A DNA stretch of 64,000 nt from CAITSH01 sp945892985. Its GTDB lineage: Bacteria > Pseudomonadota > Gammaproteobacteria > Burkholderiales > SG8-39. Made by a program: the position numbers and the translations under genes. Each line of letters opens with the position of its first letter. Position 1 is the first letter of the stretch. The stretch lies in the NCBI GenBank assembly GCA_945892985.1, contig CAMDDU010000005.1, forward strand, positions 89,108 to 153,107, given 5' to 3'. The notes under the pieces were generated by a model. That model ran no database searches. It was not told the origin of the DNA and saw only the letters and a list, made by a program, of their open reading frames with translations. Positions 41,917-50,865 of the stretch are shown here, piece after piece.

Positions 41917-43035
41917 CTATCCGCCTTTTATCCATGACAGCCAATCGGGTTTGGCGGGCTTCACCGTTGCGGCGTGTCCGTCCGGCAGTTGCGCTTTCAG
42001 TGCCGAGATGACTTTTTCCTGCTCACGGAGTATGTGCGCGTACTTTGCCCGGTAAAGGTCGAGTTCCGCCGACAGGCGGGTGACGTCTTTGGCTGTGATC
42101 GCATTCGGTTCGCCCCGGCATTCGGCCGGCGTGCTCTCATAGAGCATCTCCAGCCCGAAGCGCCGCACCTGCAGGCCGATTTCCTGGCCTGATGTCGATT
42201 CGGCATTAACGGCAATCTGGCCAAGTTGCGCGGCGCGCGGCAGGCGGCCCAGTTCCTGGCTGGCGAATTCTGGTGCAAAAATATCCCGAAACAAGGCCTC
42301 ATCATAGTGAAGATAGTGCCGCAGAATGCGTTCGGTTTCCCAGGCAGTGCGCGAAAGTGCCGCAGGCTTTGGGGCGCTGGCGTTGCCGCTGCCTTCGATA
42401 ATGCGAAACAGCATCAGCATTTCAGGAAGAATGTGGATGTCGTAGCGGCCCAGCAGGCGCATCCACAGATCAAGGTCGTGCACCTGCGCCAGGCGCTCGT
42501 CGTAAAGACCGAGTTCATCATGGCAGCGCCGCCTTAGCAGTGCGGCCGGGTGGCATAAGCAGTTTCCGGTGAAAAAGAATTTGCGCAACCATTGGGCGCG
42601 CGTATGGTTTTCTGACTTGAAAACCCCGCTGTAGAAATTATTGCGCCCGGAAACGGGCTGGCCGGCGTCGTCGATGAAGGCCGGCAGACCGAAGACTGCG
42701 CCGACCTGCGGGTTGTTTTCGAGGTAGTCGACCTGGATTGCAGTTTTGTCCGGCAGGTAGCAGTCGTCCGAGTTGAGTACCGCGACGTACTCCCCGGTGG
42801 AGCGCCGGATGGCGTCGTTCATCGCAGCGCTGACACCACTGTTTTTCCCCAGGCGTTTGAAACGAATGCGTTCATCGCGGATGGAGGCCACCACGTCGGC
42901 CGTTCCATCCGTAGAGCAGTCGTCGGTTATGCAGACCTCAAGATCGCCGTAGCTCTGGGCCAGCACGCTCTCCACGGCTTCGCGCACGAAACGCTCGTGG
43001 TTGTAAGCCGGGATGATGACGCTGACCTTGGGCAT
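41917..43035 (-). CDS. Family 2 glycosyltransferase, first gene of glycan operon
   Basis: 372 residues from ATG 43035. The GT-A domain: PKVSVIIPAYNHERFVREAV, TDDCSTDGT, metal site AVLNSDDCYLPDKT and acceptor/base region VHDLDLWMRLLGRYDI. The C-terminal part (about 230-372) is mostly helical, includes a likely coiled coil (SAELDLYRAKYAHILREQEK) and ends with the amphipathic PDWLSWIKGG. Layout and several segments match the other GT2 of the operon. It is the most upstream gene, so the operon promoter should lie between 43036 and gabD; none is obvious. Confidence 0.87.
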   Translation of the reverse strand: MPKVSVIIPAYNHERFVREAVESVLAQSYGDLEVCITDDCSTDGTADVVASIRDERIRFKRLGKNSGVSAAMNDAIRRSTGEYVAVLNSDDCYLPDKTAIQVDYLENNPQVGAVFGLPAFIDDAGQPVSGRNNFYSGVFKSENHTRAQWLRKFFFTGNCLCHPAALLRRRCHDELGLYDERLAQVHDLDLWMRLLGRYDIHILPEMLMLFRIIEGSGNASAPKPAALSRTAWETERILRHYLHYDEALFRDIFAPEFASQELGRLPRAAQLGQIAVNAESTSGQEIGLQVRRFGLEMLYESTPAECRGEPNAITAKDVTRLSAELDLYRAKYAHILREQEKVISALKAQLPDGHAATVKPAKPDWLSWIKGG

Positions 43036-43078
43036 GGGGCCTTGCCTCACGTTGCGGGGTTCTCCGGGTTTGCCGGGT

Positions 43079-44569
43079 TTAACGGTCTATGCCGCCGATG
43101 CACAGGTATTTTATGACAAGAAAATCTTCGATACCGTACTTCGAACCCTCGCGCCCTATGCCAGATTCCTTGACGCCGCCAAAGGGGGCGACCTCGGTCG
43201 AGATCAGTCCGGTGTTTATGCCGACGATGCCGTACTCGAGCGCCTCGGCGACGCGCCAGATGCGGCCGATGTCGCGGCCGTAAAAATACGACGCCAGCCC
43301 GAACTCAGTGTCATTGGCCATCTGTATCGCCTCCGCCTCGGTGTTGAAGCGAAATAGCGGTGCCACGGGGCCGAACGTTTCTTCGCGCGTGACTTTCATT
43401 CCGGTGTTCACCCCGGAGAGCACAGTCGGTTCGAAGAACAGACCGCCCAGCGCGTGGGGTTTCCCGCCGGCCAGAACCCGGGCACCCTTGGCGACGGCAT
43501 CACTGATGTGTTCCTGGACCTTGGCCACGGCCTTGGCGTCGATCAGCGGACCGGTGGTAACGCCCTCATCCATGCCGTTGCCGACCTTGAGTGTTTTAAC
43601 CTTTGCGGCGAGCTTTTCGGCGAAGGCGTCGTAGACCTTGTCCTGAACGAGTATTCGGTTGGCGCAAACGCAGGTTTGGCCGTTGTTGCGGAACTTGGAA
43701 ATGATCGCGCCCTCAACCGCGGCATCGAGGTCGGCGTCATCGAACACGATGAAGGGCGCGTTGCCACCGAGCTCCATCGAGGTTTTTTTCACCGTTGCGG
43801 CGCACTGCTCCATCAGCTTTTTGCCGATTTCAGTGGATCCGGTAAATGTCAGCTTTCGTACGATGGGGTTGGAGGTCATCTCCCCGCCGATGGCCGCGGC
43901 GGCGCCGGTGACCACCGACAGCACGCCCTTGGGAACGCCGGCGCGCTCTGCGAGCTCGGCCATGGCCAGCGCCGAATAAGGCGTCGCCGTCGCCGGCTTG
44001 ACCACCATGGTGCAGCCGGCGGCGAGGGCCGGGCCGGCCTTGCGTGTGATCATGGCGGCAGGAAAATTCCAGGGCGTGATCGCGGCACACACGCCGATCG
44101 GTTCCTTGAGCACGACAATGCGCTTGTCTGCCTGGTGCTGCGGGATGGTGTCGCCGTATATGCGCTTGCCCTCCTCGGCGAACCATTCGATGAACGAAGC
44201 GGCATAGGCGATTTCACCGCGCGACTCGGAGAGCGGTTTGCCCTGTTCGGCGGTCATCAGCTTTGCCAGGTCTTCCTGGTGCAGCATCATCAGTTCGAAC
44301 CATTTGCGCAGGATGGTGCTGCGCTCCTTTGCCGTTTTGGCGCGCCAGCCGGGAAATGCGGCGTTGGCCGCGGCGATGGCGCGGCGTGTTTCATCAGTTC
44401 CCATGTTGGGGATGCTGCCAAGAATTTCGCCGTTGGCGGGGTTGCTGACGGTGACGGTCTTGCCACTGTCGGCATCGGACCATTTTCCGTCGATGTAGCA
44501 CTGCTGACGGAACAGATGGGGGTCTTTGAGGCCGAGCGCGGCGACGCCGGTGATTTTGGGTGAGTTCAT
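43079..44569 (-). CDS. gabD: NAD(P)-dependent succinate-semialdehyde dehydrogenase (GabD-like)
   Basis: An aldehyde dehydrogenase of 496 residues. It has the cofactor-binding ITPWNFPAAMITRKAGPALA, the TFTGSTEIGKKLM loop, the catalytic Glu in MELGGNAPFIVFDDAD and the catalytic Cys in NNGQTCVCANRILV. The closing PFGGVKESGIGREGSKYG resembles GabD rather than other ALDHs. It would oxidise succinate semialdehyde, or a near relative, to the acid feeding the TCA cycle. It lies 128 bases downstream of the TRAP transporter genes on the same strand, so the imported compound may be degraded to this semialdehyde. Confidence 0.9.
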   Translation of the reverse strand: MNSPKITGVAALGLKDPHLFRQQCYIDGKWSDADSGKTVTVSNPANGEILGSIPNMGTDETRRAIAAANAAFPGWRAKTAKERSTILRKWFELMMLHQEDLAKLMTAEQGKPLSESRGEIAYAASFIEWFAEEGKRIYGDTIPQHQADKRIVVLKEPIGVCAAITPWNFPAAMITRKAGPALAAGCTMVVKPATATPYSALAMAELAERAGVPKGVLSVVTGAAAAIGGEMTSNPIVRKLTFTGSTEIGKKLMEQCAATVKKTSMELGGNAPFIVFDDADLDAAVEGAIISKFRNNGQTCVCANRILVQDKVYDAFAEKLAAKVKTLKVGNGMDEGVTTGPLIDAKAVAKVQEHISDAVAKGARVLAGGKPHALGGLFFEPTVLSGVNTGMKVTREETFGPVAPLFRFNTEAEAIQMANDTEFGLASYFYGRDIGRIWRVAEALEYGIVGINTGLISTEVAPFGGVKESGIGREGSKYGIEDFLVIKYLCIGGIDR

Positions 44570-44697
44570 GATGCCTCCGTGGGATGCGCCGCCCGGGCGG
44601 GGAGCGAATATCGCAGCAGTTTAATTCAGCCCGAACCCGAGTGACAGATTGATTCGCCAGTCCGGTTTGCGTAAGTTGGTCTTGCCTTCGAATGGGG

Positions 44698-45996
44698 TCA
44701 ACCCATTTGCGAGGGGATCCAGGTCGCAATCCAGGGGAAAAGGCAAAGCAGTACGAGCCGCACGCAGTCGGCGGTGACAAAGGGCATGATGCCCCGCACT
44801 ATTGTCTTCATTGGTATGCCGCACGCGCCTTGCAGCACGAAGAGATTCATGCCGACGGGCGGCGTGATCATGCCGATCTCGGCTACCGTGACGACCATGA
44901 CGCCGAACCAGATCGGGTCGAAGCCCAGCGTTTTTATCAGCGGGAATACTGCGGAGATGGTCAGCAAAATCATCGAAATGCTGTCGAGGAAGCAGCCCAG
45001 TACGATGTAAAAGAGCATCAAAATCAGCATCACCACCCAGCGGTTGAAGCCCTGACCCTGCACCCAGTCGACCGTCGCCTGCGTGAATCCTGTCGCTTCG
45101 ACGAAGAAATTGAAAATATTCGCGCCGATCAGGATCATGAAGATCATGGCCGATGTCGTGGTGGTTTCGATCATGCATTGCTTGAGCATGACGCGATTGA
45201 TCTGGCCGCCAGCCCATGCCAGCAACACGGCGCCGGCAGCGCCCACCGCGGCAGCCTCGGTCGGTGTGAACCAGCCAAAGTACATGCCGCCCAGAACCAG
45301 CGCGAAAAGGGAGGCCACTTTCCAGACATCGCGCAGCGCCGTGAATTTTTCCGTCCATGAAAGGCGCGGCCCCGCCGGCCCGGCTGCCGGGTTGCGCAGC
45401 GTGATCCAATAGACGGCGCCCCAGTAGAGCATGGTGCCAAGAATACCCGGCAGGATGCCGGACAAAAACAGCTTGCCGATGGACTGCTCGGTCATCAGCG
45501 CGTAAATGACGAAGATGATGCTCGGCGGGATCATCACGCCCAATGTGCCGCCAGCGGCGATCGAGGCCGCGGCGAGGCTGTCGTCGTAATTCAGGCGTTT
45601 CATCTCCGGCAACGCGACCTTGCCCAATGTCGCCGCCGTGGCCAGCGACGATCCGCAAATGGCACCGAACAGGGCGCAGGCGCCCACGGTGGCAAGGGCG
45701 AGTCCGCCGCGCAGTTGCCCGACAAACGCCGCAACGCAGTTATAGAGGCTGCGCGACAGTCCCGCATGACCGGCGAACACCCCCATCATCACAAACAAGG
45801 GCACGACCGAAAGATCGTAGGGAAAAACCGTGTCAAACGGCGCTTTACCCAGAATGAATGCAACGCTTTCCCAGCCATTGGTGAAGCCGAACCCGATTGC
45901 GCCGGTGACGCCCATGGCCACGGCAACCGGCACGCGCAAAAAAATAAGGCCCATGCAGACGACAAAGCCGATGAGCCCGAGTGTGGGTCCTTGCAT
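44698..45996 (-). CDS. dctM: TRAP transporter large permease (DctM)
   Basis: The 432-residue, 12-helix ion-coupled translocation subunit of a tripartite ATP-independent periplasmic transporter. Family segments: FLRVPVAVAMGVTGAIGFG, YDLSVVPLFVMMGVFAGHAG, AICGSSLATAATLGKVALPE and GGTLGVMIPPSIIFVIYA. The C-terminal half has DPIWFGVMVVTVAEIGMITP and VGMNLFVLQGA. It is encoded 9 bases after the small permease, as the third gene of dctP-dctQ-dctM. It uses a Na+ or H+ gradient for uptake of an organic acid. Confidence 0.95.
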   Translation of the reverse strand: MQGPTLGLIGFVVCMGLIFLRVPVAVAMGVTGAIGFGFTNGWESVAFILGKAPFDTVFPYDLSVVPLFVMMGVFAGHAGLSRSLYNCVAAFVGQLRGGLALATVGACALFGAICGSSLATAATLGKVALPEMKRLNYDDSLAAASIAAGGTLGVMIPPSIIFVIYALMTEQSIGKLFLSGILPGILGTMLYWGAVYWITLRNPAAGPAGPRLSWTEKFTALRDVWKVASLFALVLGGMYFGWFTPTEAAAVGAAGAVLLAWAGGQINRVMLKQCMIETTTTSAMIFMILIGANIFNFFVEATGFTQATVDWVQGQGFNRWVVMLILMLFYIVLGCFLDSISMILLTISAVFPLIKTLGFDPIWFGVMVVTVAEIGMITPPVGMNLFVLQGACGIPMKTIVRGIMPFVTADCVRLVLLCLFPWIATWIPSQMG

Positions 45997-46005
45997 CAGG
46001 GTGTC

Positions 46006-46539
46006 CTAAACTTGCGCCGACTGTCCGCTTTCGGCGGATCCGGTGCCAAACAGGCCGAAGCGGGCGTAACGCAGCATTTGCAGGAGGCTCGCAACGAGAC
46101 CCAGCACGAAGCCGATCATCAGCGGGATCCAGTTCCAGATAAAAGGAATGCCTATGGTTTGCGAAGCATCCCCGCTTTCCAGTTGCTGCTGCGCGCGAGA
46201 CAGGCAATACCAGCTGAGGGCGATCATGAATGCGGTTGCGGCAAAGGCGCCGGCCGCCTTCACGAGTGCCAAAGGGCGCTCGGGCAGCAGGTCGGTGACA
46301 AACTCCACCGCGACGTTGGCTTCGCGTGTGAACGCGAACGGGATCGACAGGAAAACAAAGCCCATGACAAAGAGTTGAGTCAGGTCAACCAGTCCCGGCA
46401 CCGACCAGCCGATGGACCGGCGTGTCAGCACGTCGAGTACGGTCACCAGTGTCGCGCAGGCAAGAAGGGAGAGCCCGCACCACGCCGAAAAGCGCGTGAC
46501 CTCTTCCGACCACGCGCACAGGCGGTCAAGCAGTTTCAT
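46006..46539 (-). CDS. dctQ: TRAP transporter small permease (DctQ)
   Basis: A 177-residue protein with four membrane helices (about 20-40, 55-75, 95-118, 135-160) forming the small subunit that assembles with DctM. Family features are the helix-2 region WSVPGLVDLTQLFVMGFVFL and the REANVAVEFVTDLLP loop. The C-terminus is a short Gly/Ser/Gln tail. It is separated from dctP by a 7-bp tandem-repeat spacer. Confidence 0.9.
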   Translation of the reverse strand: MKLLDRLCAWSEEVTRFSAWCGLSLLACATLVTVLDVLTRRSIGWSVPGLVDLTQLFVMGFVFLSIPFAFTREANVAVEFVTDLLPERPLALVKAAGAFAATAFMIALSWYCLSRAQQQLESGDASQTIGIPFIWNWIPLMIGFVLGLVASLLQMLRYARFGLFGTGSAESGQSAQV

Positions 46540-46550
46540 GCTTTATCCCG

Positions 46551-46594
46551 AGCATCTAGCACCTAGCATCTAGCATCTAGCCCCTAGCCCTAGC
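46551..46594. repeat. Heptanucleotide tandem repeat (AGCATCT-type) between dctP and dctQ
   Basis: Five 7-base units AGCATCT, AGCACCT, AGCATCT, AGCATCT, AGCCCCT, then a 6-base AGCCCT and a trailing AGC, fill most of the 62-base spacer. Expansion or contraction would change the distance between dctP and dctQ in the transcript but not a protein. Confidence 0.9.
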
Positions 46595-46601
46595 CGCAAG
46601 G

Positions 46602-47678
46602 TCAGGCTTTTTTCGGCGCGAACTTGGCCGCGGCGCGCTGCATCTCGATATAGATATCGCGCGCGTTTTTGACGCCCTGGCCTTCGGTTTCGATCATGAC
46701 CTTGTTGTAGGTCGGGATCAGCGCGTCAGCCCAGCGTTTGCGCTCGGCCTCGCTGAGGGTGATGATGGTGTTGTTACGGGCGATGGCCGCAGCCTTGCCA
46801 GCGGCGTCCCATTTGTCCCACCAGCCCTGCATGCGCGAGGCGAGGTACTCGCCCGAAACATCGTCGATGATCTTTTTCACCTCGACCGGGAGGGAGTTGA
46901 ACTTTTTCTCGTTCATGCCGAACCAGAATGCCGCGGTGTAAAAGCTCGCAACGGTATGGAACTTGGCGACTTCGTCGATCTTGAACGAGCGCACCGGATC
47001 CCAGGGGAAGCAGGCGCCATCAATGACACCCTTCTGGAGTTGCTCGTAGGCCGCTCCCGGGGGCATCCCCACCGGCACCGCGCCCAGTTGCGTTAGCATC
47101 GCAGAAGCGGTCGCGCTTGGCGTGCGCAGGCGCAGTCCGACCAAGTCTTCCATTTTTTCGACTTTCTTGTCCCGCGTGTGGATGTGCCCGGCATTGTGGG
47201 TAAGCAGGCACAGCACCTTGATGCCTTTGTATTCTTCCTTGAGATATTTTGGATACAGGGACATCAGTGTGCGTGATCCCTGTCCTGCGCCCTCTATCAA
47301 GAAGGGCATTTCTACGATGATGCTGCGCGGCAGGCGCCCGCGTGGATTGCCTGACAGTCCGAAGGCGATGTCGACGATGCCGTTTTGCACCTGGTCAAGC
47401 TGGTTTTCCGCTTTGCCAAGTGGGCTGGCGGCCGCGAATATCTTGAAGGTGACCCGCCCGTTGGTGCGCTTTTCGATGTCCTTGGACCAGGGTTCGATAA
47501 AGTCCGTTTGCACGGCGTGCAGCGCCGGGACGTAGTGGCTGATCTTGAGTTCGATCGGCGCCTGCGCGCGCAGGATGGAGGGGAAGCCGGCGATGGCGGC
47601 AGTGGCGGCGGCGGCCGTGCCGGCCTTGATGAATTTTCTGCGGTTGAGTTTCTGTTTGGCGTTCGCGTCAAAAGTCAT
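46602..47678 (-). CDS. dctP: TRAP transporter periplasmic substrate-binding protein (DctP)
   Basis: A 358-residue receptor with a Tat signal (LNRRKFIKAGTAAAATAAIA). The mature protein starts ELKISHYVPALHAVQ. The ligand-carboxylate Arg lies in DLVGLRLRTPSATASAMLTQ, followed by GAVPVGMPPGAAYEQLQKGV and DGACFPWDPVRSFKIDEVA. Such DctP proteins bind C4-dicarboxylates or other organic acids; the exact ligand cannot be read. ATG 47678 is preceded by GAGGAGG. It is the first gene of the TRAP operon. Confidence 0.94.
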   Translation of the reverse strand: MTFDANAKQKLNRRKFIKAGTAAAATAAIAGFPSILRAQAPIELKISHYVPALHAVQTDFIEPWSKDIEKRTNGRVTFKIFAAASPLGKAENQLDQVQNGIVDIAFGLSGNPRGRLPRSIIVEMPFLIEGAGQGSRTLMSLYPKYLKEEYKGIKVLCLLTHNAGHIHTRDKKVEKMEDLVGLRLRTPSATASAMLTQLGAVPVGMPPGAAYEQLQKGVIDGACFPWDPVRSFKIDEVAKFHTVASFYTAAFWFGMNEKKFNSLPVEVKKIIDDVSGEYLASRMQGWWDKWDAAGKAAAIARNNTIITLSEAERKRWADALIPTYNKVMIETEGQGVKNARDIYIEMQRAAAKFAPKKA

Positions 47679-47757
47679 TTCAGTGTTCCTCCTCAAGTCG
47701 GTTGATTCGCCCAGTATATGGGAAGCGCGGCGCGGCGGTGAATCCGCGCCCAGTCTG

Positions 47758-49788
47758 TTATTTCAGTATGCCGTGCAAGTCGCTGAAGTCGTCGGTCCAG
47801 AGCCGGATGTCGGCTTGTGCTTCAAGTGGTTTGACGTTGGCTTTGAGCTCCGCTTCGTTGAAGGCGCCGGGGGCGCGCGCGAGCAACAGCCAGTCGGAGC
47901 TGAATACGCCGATCTCATAGTTATCCGCCGCGTAGACCTGACGAACCTCCAGCGAAAGCGCGGTGGCGGCTTTGGCGACCACCGGCAGCAGGTCGAGGTA
48001 GCGGTTCGACACGTGGATGGCGAGCAAGCCGCCGGGCTTGAGGTGGCGCATATAGGCGCGGAACGCCTCGACCGTGAGCAGGTGCACCGGAATCGAGTCG
48101 CTCGAGAACGCGTCCACGGCCAGCACGTTGAATTGCTGCGGCGCTTCGCGCTCGAGCACCAGGCGCGCATCGCCCAGCGCGACTTCGATCGTCGCCTTGC
48201 TGTCGGAAAGAAAGCTAAATTGCTTGCGCGCCAGATCCACCACCTGCGGATTGATCTCGTAAAAGCGCATGACATCGCCGCTGCGGCCGTAGACCGCGAG
48301 CGTACCGGCGCCAAGCCCGACGACGCCGATGCGGCGCGCCTCTTCGGTCGACTTGATCGCCAGTGCGACACCCGACAACGGACCGTAGTAGGTGGTCGGC
48401 CAGTTGCGGCGCGAGGCATCGAGGAACTGGCTGCCATGCTGGATCGTGCCGTGCTTGAGTTCGCGCACCGCGACTTCGCCGCTGCCCGAGTCCTCAAACT
48501 TGAGCACGGCGTAGAAGTTGCGCACCGAGGAAGGGCGGGTGTCCGCAAATGCGCCATAGCCCCACGCAAGTGTGCCGCAGAAGGCGGCGACAAGGGCTGC
48601 CGCCAGCGCTTGCGCCGGCAGGGCGAAGCGCCGGTGCAAGATGCTGCCGCGGTCGCGGTACAGCGCGGCGAAGGCGAGGGCTGCCAGCGCCGCGAGCCCG
48701 ATGGGCAGTTCATACAAATCGTTGAACAAGTGCGGGGCGACAAGGCCGACAAACAGCCCGCCGAGCGCGCCGCCCAGCGCGAGTTGCAGGTAAAAGGAGG
48801 TGAGGTATTGCGGATGCGGCTTGGCGCGCGCGAGTTCGCCGTGGCAGACCATGCAGGCGCAAAACAGCGTGACCGCGTACAGCGGCACCATCACGATGAT
48901 CTTCGGGTGTAGATGGCCGGGTGTGAGCGTGTAGCACACACCGCCCAGTCCGGCGATCAGCAGCGGGAAGTAGAAGTCACGCCGGTACCAGCGGGGCGCC
49001 TCGAAGCAGACGATAAAGCTGGCAAGGTAGAGCAGCAGTGGCAGCACCCACAGGAAGGGGATGGGGGCGATATTGAGCGACAGGTGGCTGGTGAAGGCGA
49101 GCAGCAGGGCGGAGGCGCAAGCGGCGAGGGCGGCCCACCAGAGCTTGATGCCGATGGTGGGTGCGGGCTCCGTCGCAACGGACGGTTCACCCGGCCCGGC
49201 TGCGACCAGTCCACTGTTGGTTTTCCAGGCCAGCGTGCTGCACAGCAGGGCGAACAGGGTGAAGCCCGAAGACCAGGCCAGCGCCTGCCAATGTGCCGAC
49301 AGCAGCGGCTCGACCAGCAGCGGGTAGCTCAACAGCGCGAGCAGCGAACCAAAGTTGGAAAGCGCGAACAGTCGGTAGGGATAGGCGCCGATGTGGGTGC
49401 GCGCATACCAGGCCTGCACCAGCGGTCCGGTGGTTGACAGGACGAAGTAGGGCAGGCCGACGCTGGTGGCAAGCAGGCCGAGGATGCGCAATGTCGGGTC
49501 ATCGCCGCCGGTGGGCTTCCATGAAACATCCGGTGAGATCGGCAAAACCAGCAGACAAATGCCCAGCAAAATGCAGTGCACGAGGCGTTGGCGCGCGGGC
49601 TGGCGTATGCCCATCAGGGCATGTGAATAGACATAACCGCACAGCAGCAGCACCTGGAAAAACAGCATGCAGGTGGTCCACACCGCGGCTGAACCGCCGA
49701 ACCACGGCAGGATGAGCTTCGCAATGAGGGGCTGCACCTGGAACAACAGGAAGGCGCTGACGAAAATCGTTGTGGCGTAAAGGATCAT
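47758..49788 (-). CDS. Fused MFS-like membrane domain and spermidine-synthase-like domain
   Basis: 676 residues. The N-terminal about 420 form some 12 hydrophobic segments (LYATTIFVSAFLLFQVQPL, a run typical of this fused family). The C-terminal domain has the spermidine-synthase Rossmann core: RRIGVVGLGAGTLAVYGRSG, the ribose-binding acidic residue in FYEINPQVVDLA, GDARLVLE and a VDAFSSDSIPVHLLT active-site strand. The usual polyamine-binding Tyr/Asp residues are only partly evident, so the substrate is uncertain. No speD or ornithine decarboxylase lies nearby. Confidence 0.88.
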   Translation of the reverse strand: MILYATTIFVSAFLLFQVQPLIAKLILPWFGGSAAVWTTCMLFFQVLLLCGYVYSHALMGIRQPARQRLVHCILLGICLLVLPISPDVSWKPTGGDDPTLRILGLLATSVGLPYFVLSTTGPLVQAWYARTHIGAYPYRLFALSNFGSLLALLSYPLLVEPLLSAHWQALAWSSGFTLFALLCSTLAWKTNSGLVAAGPGEPSVATEPAPTIGIKLWWAALAACASALLLAFTSHLSLNIAPIPFLWVLPLLLYLASFIVCFEAPRWYRRDFYFPLLIAGLGGVCYTLTPGHLHPKIIVMVPLYAVTLFCACMVCHGELARAKPHPQYLTSFYLQLALGGALGGLFVGLVAPHLFNDLYELPIGLAALAALAFAALYRDRGSILHRRFALPAQALAAALVAAFCGTLAWGYGAFADTRPSSVRNFYAVLKFEDSGSGEVAVRELKHGTIQHGSQFLDASRRNWPTTYYGPLSGVALAIKSTEEARRIGVVGLGAGTLAVYGRSGDVMRFYEINPQVVDLARKQFSFLSDSKATIEVALGDARLVLEREAPQQFNVLAVDAFSSDSIPVHLLTVEAFRAYMRHLKPGGLLAIHVSNRYLDLLPVVAKAATALSLEVRQVYAADNYEIGVFSSDWLLLARAPGAFNEAELKANVKPLEAQADIRLWTDDFSDLHGILK

Positions 49789-49940
49789 GGACTGCAGAAG
49801 GCAAGCAACGGAAAATTTCCGGGCTGCCGTTCACTCCGGGTTGGGGGTTGTTCAGAAGATGGCGGGAAAAACGATGCCCTCGGGCGCTAAGGTCTGCCCG
49901 GCGTGCACCTGGTTTCCGGCCGGTGAATTTGCGGTGGCTG

Positions 49941-50855
49941 TCACGGTTTGGGTTTCAAGGTTACCAGCAGCACACCCGATAACACCAGCACCGAGCCGAA
50001 AATCTGCGTGCCATTGAGCGCTTCTCCGAGGACGGCCCAATCAACCGCCATGGTGGTCAGCGGGCCGATCGCGCCTATCACGGCAAACTGCGTGGCACCG
50101 ATGCGCTTGAGCGCTTCGCCGATCATGAACACGGGCAGCACGGTGTGGAACAGCGCCAGCACCACCAGCAAGCCGTAGGCCGCCATCGGCAGCACCAGCG
50201 CATCAAGCGGGCGCAGCACGAGGAACTGCAGGATGCCGGCGATGCTCGATACCGTCATGGCATAGGCGGTGAAGCGGATCGAGCCGATGCGCTTTATCAC
50301 CTCGGTGCCGGCCACCAGATAGATGGCGTAGGCAAAGGCGCTGCCCAAAACCAGCAGCCCGCCCAGCTGCAGATTTGAGCCCGCGACGTGGCCGGCCGAT
50401 AAAAAAACCAGCGCAATCCCGGCATAGGAAAGTGCGATGGCGCTGATGTCCACGCCGCGTGCGCGCGCTTTCAGGAAAATCACCGACAACAGCAGCACCA
50501 TAGTCGGGTAAAGGTAAAGCGTCAGCCGTTCCAGTGTGGCCGAAATATAAAGCAAGCCGAGAAAATCGAGGAAGCTGGAGAGGTAATAGCCGGTCAGGCC
50601 CAGTATCACAATCAGCCCGAGGTCGCCGCGTGACAGCGGCGTTGTCCCGTGCTTGCGTCCGGACCACGCTGCGATAACCAGGAAAAACGGCACCGAGAAC
50701 AGCATGCGCAGCGCGAGCAGGGTCACCGCGTCGGCACGGTAGGCGTAGATCAGCTTGGTGGTGACGCCCTTGAGCGAAAACAGCGCGGCGCCCACTAATG
50801 CGAGGGCGATGCCGATGGCGCGATAGGAGACGCGGCTCAAGGGACGGCCCGGCAC
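49941..50855 (-). CDS. EamA/DMT-family transporter
   Basis: 304 residues from GTG 50855, which has GAGG nine bases upstream; the frame extends to 51050 but would overlap the neighbouring ATPase gene. Ten predicted membrane helices in two EamA repeats: IGIALALVGAALFSLKGVTT opens the first, and LGGLLVLGSAFAYAIYLVAG opens the second. Members export amino acids or metabolites. The substrate is unknown. It lies 10 bases after the HerA-like gene and is probably cotranscribed with it. Confidence 0.88.
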   Translation of the reverse strand: MPGRPLSRVSYRAIGIALALVGAALFSLKGVTTKLIYAYRADAVTLLALRMLFSVPFFLVIAAWSGRKHGTTPLSRGDLGLIVILGLTGYYLSSFLDFLGLLYISATLERLTLYLYPTMVLLLSVIFLKARARGVDISAIALSYAGIALVFLSAGHVAGSNLQLGGLLVLGSAFAYAIYLVAGTEVIKRIGSIRFTAYAMTVSSIAGILQFLVLRPLDALVLPMAAYGLLVVLALFHTVLPVFMIGEALKRIGATQFAVIGAIGPLTTMAVDWAVLGEALNGTQIFGSVLVLSGVLLVTLKPKP

Positions 50856-50865
50856 TTGCCGCGCC

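Noticed and set aside
46551..46594. CRISPR or attachment-site array
   Set aside because: It is a simple 7-base microsatellite-like tandem repeat without spacers.
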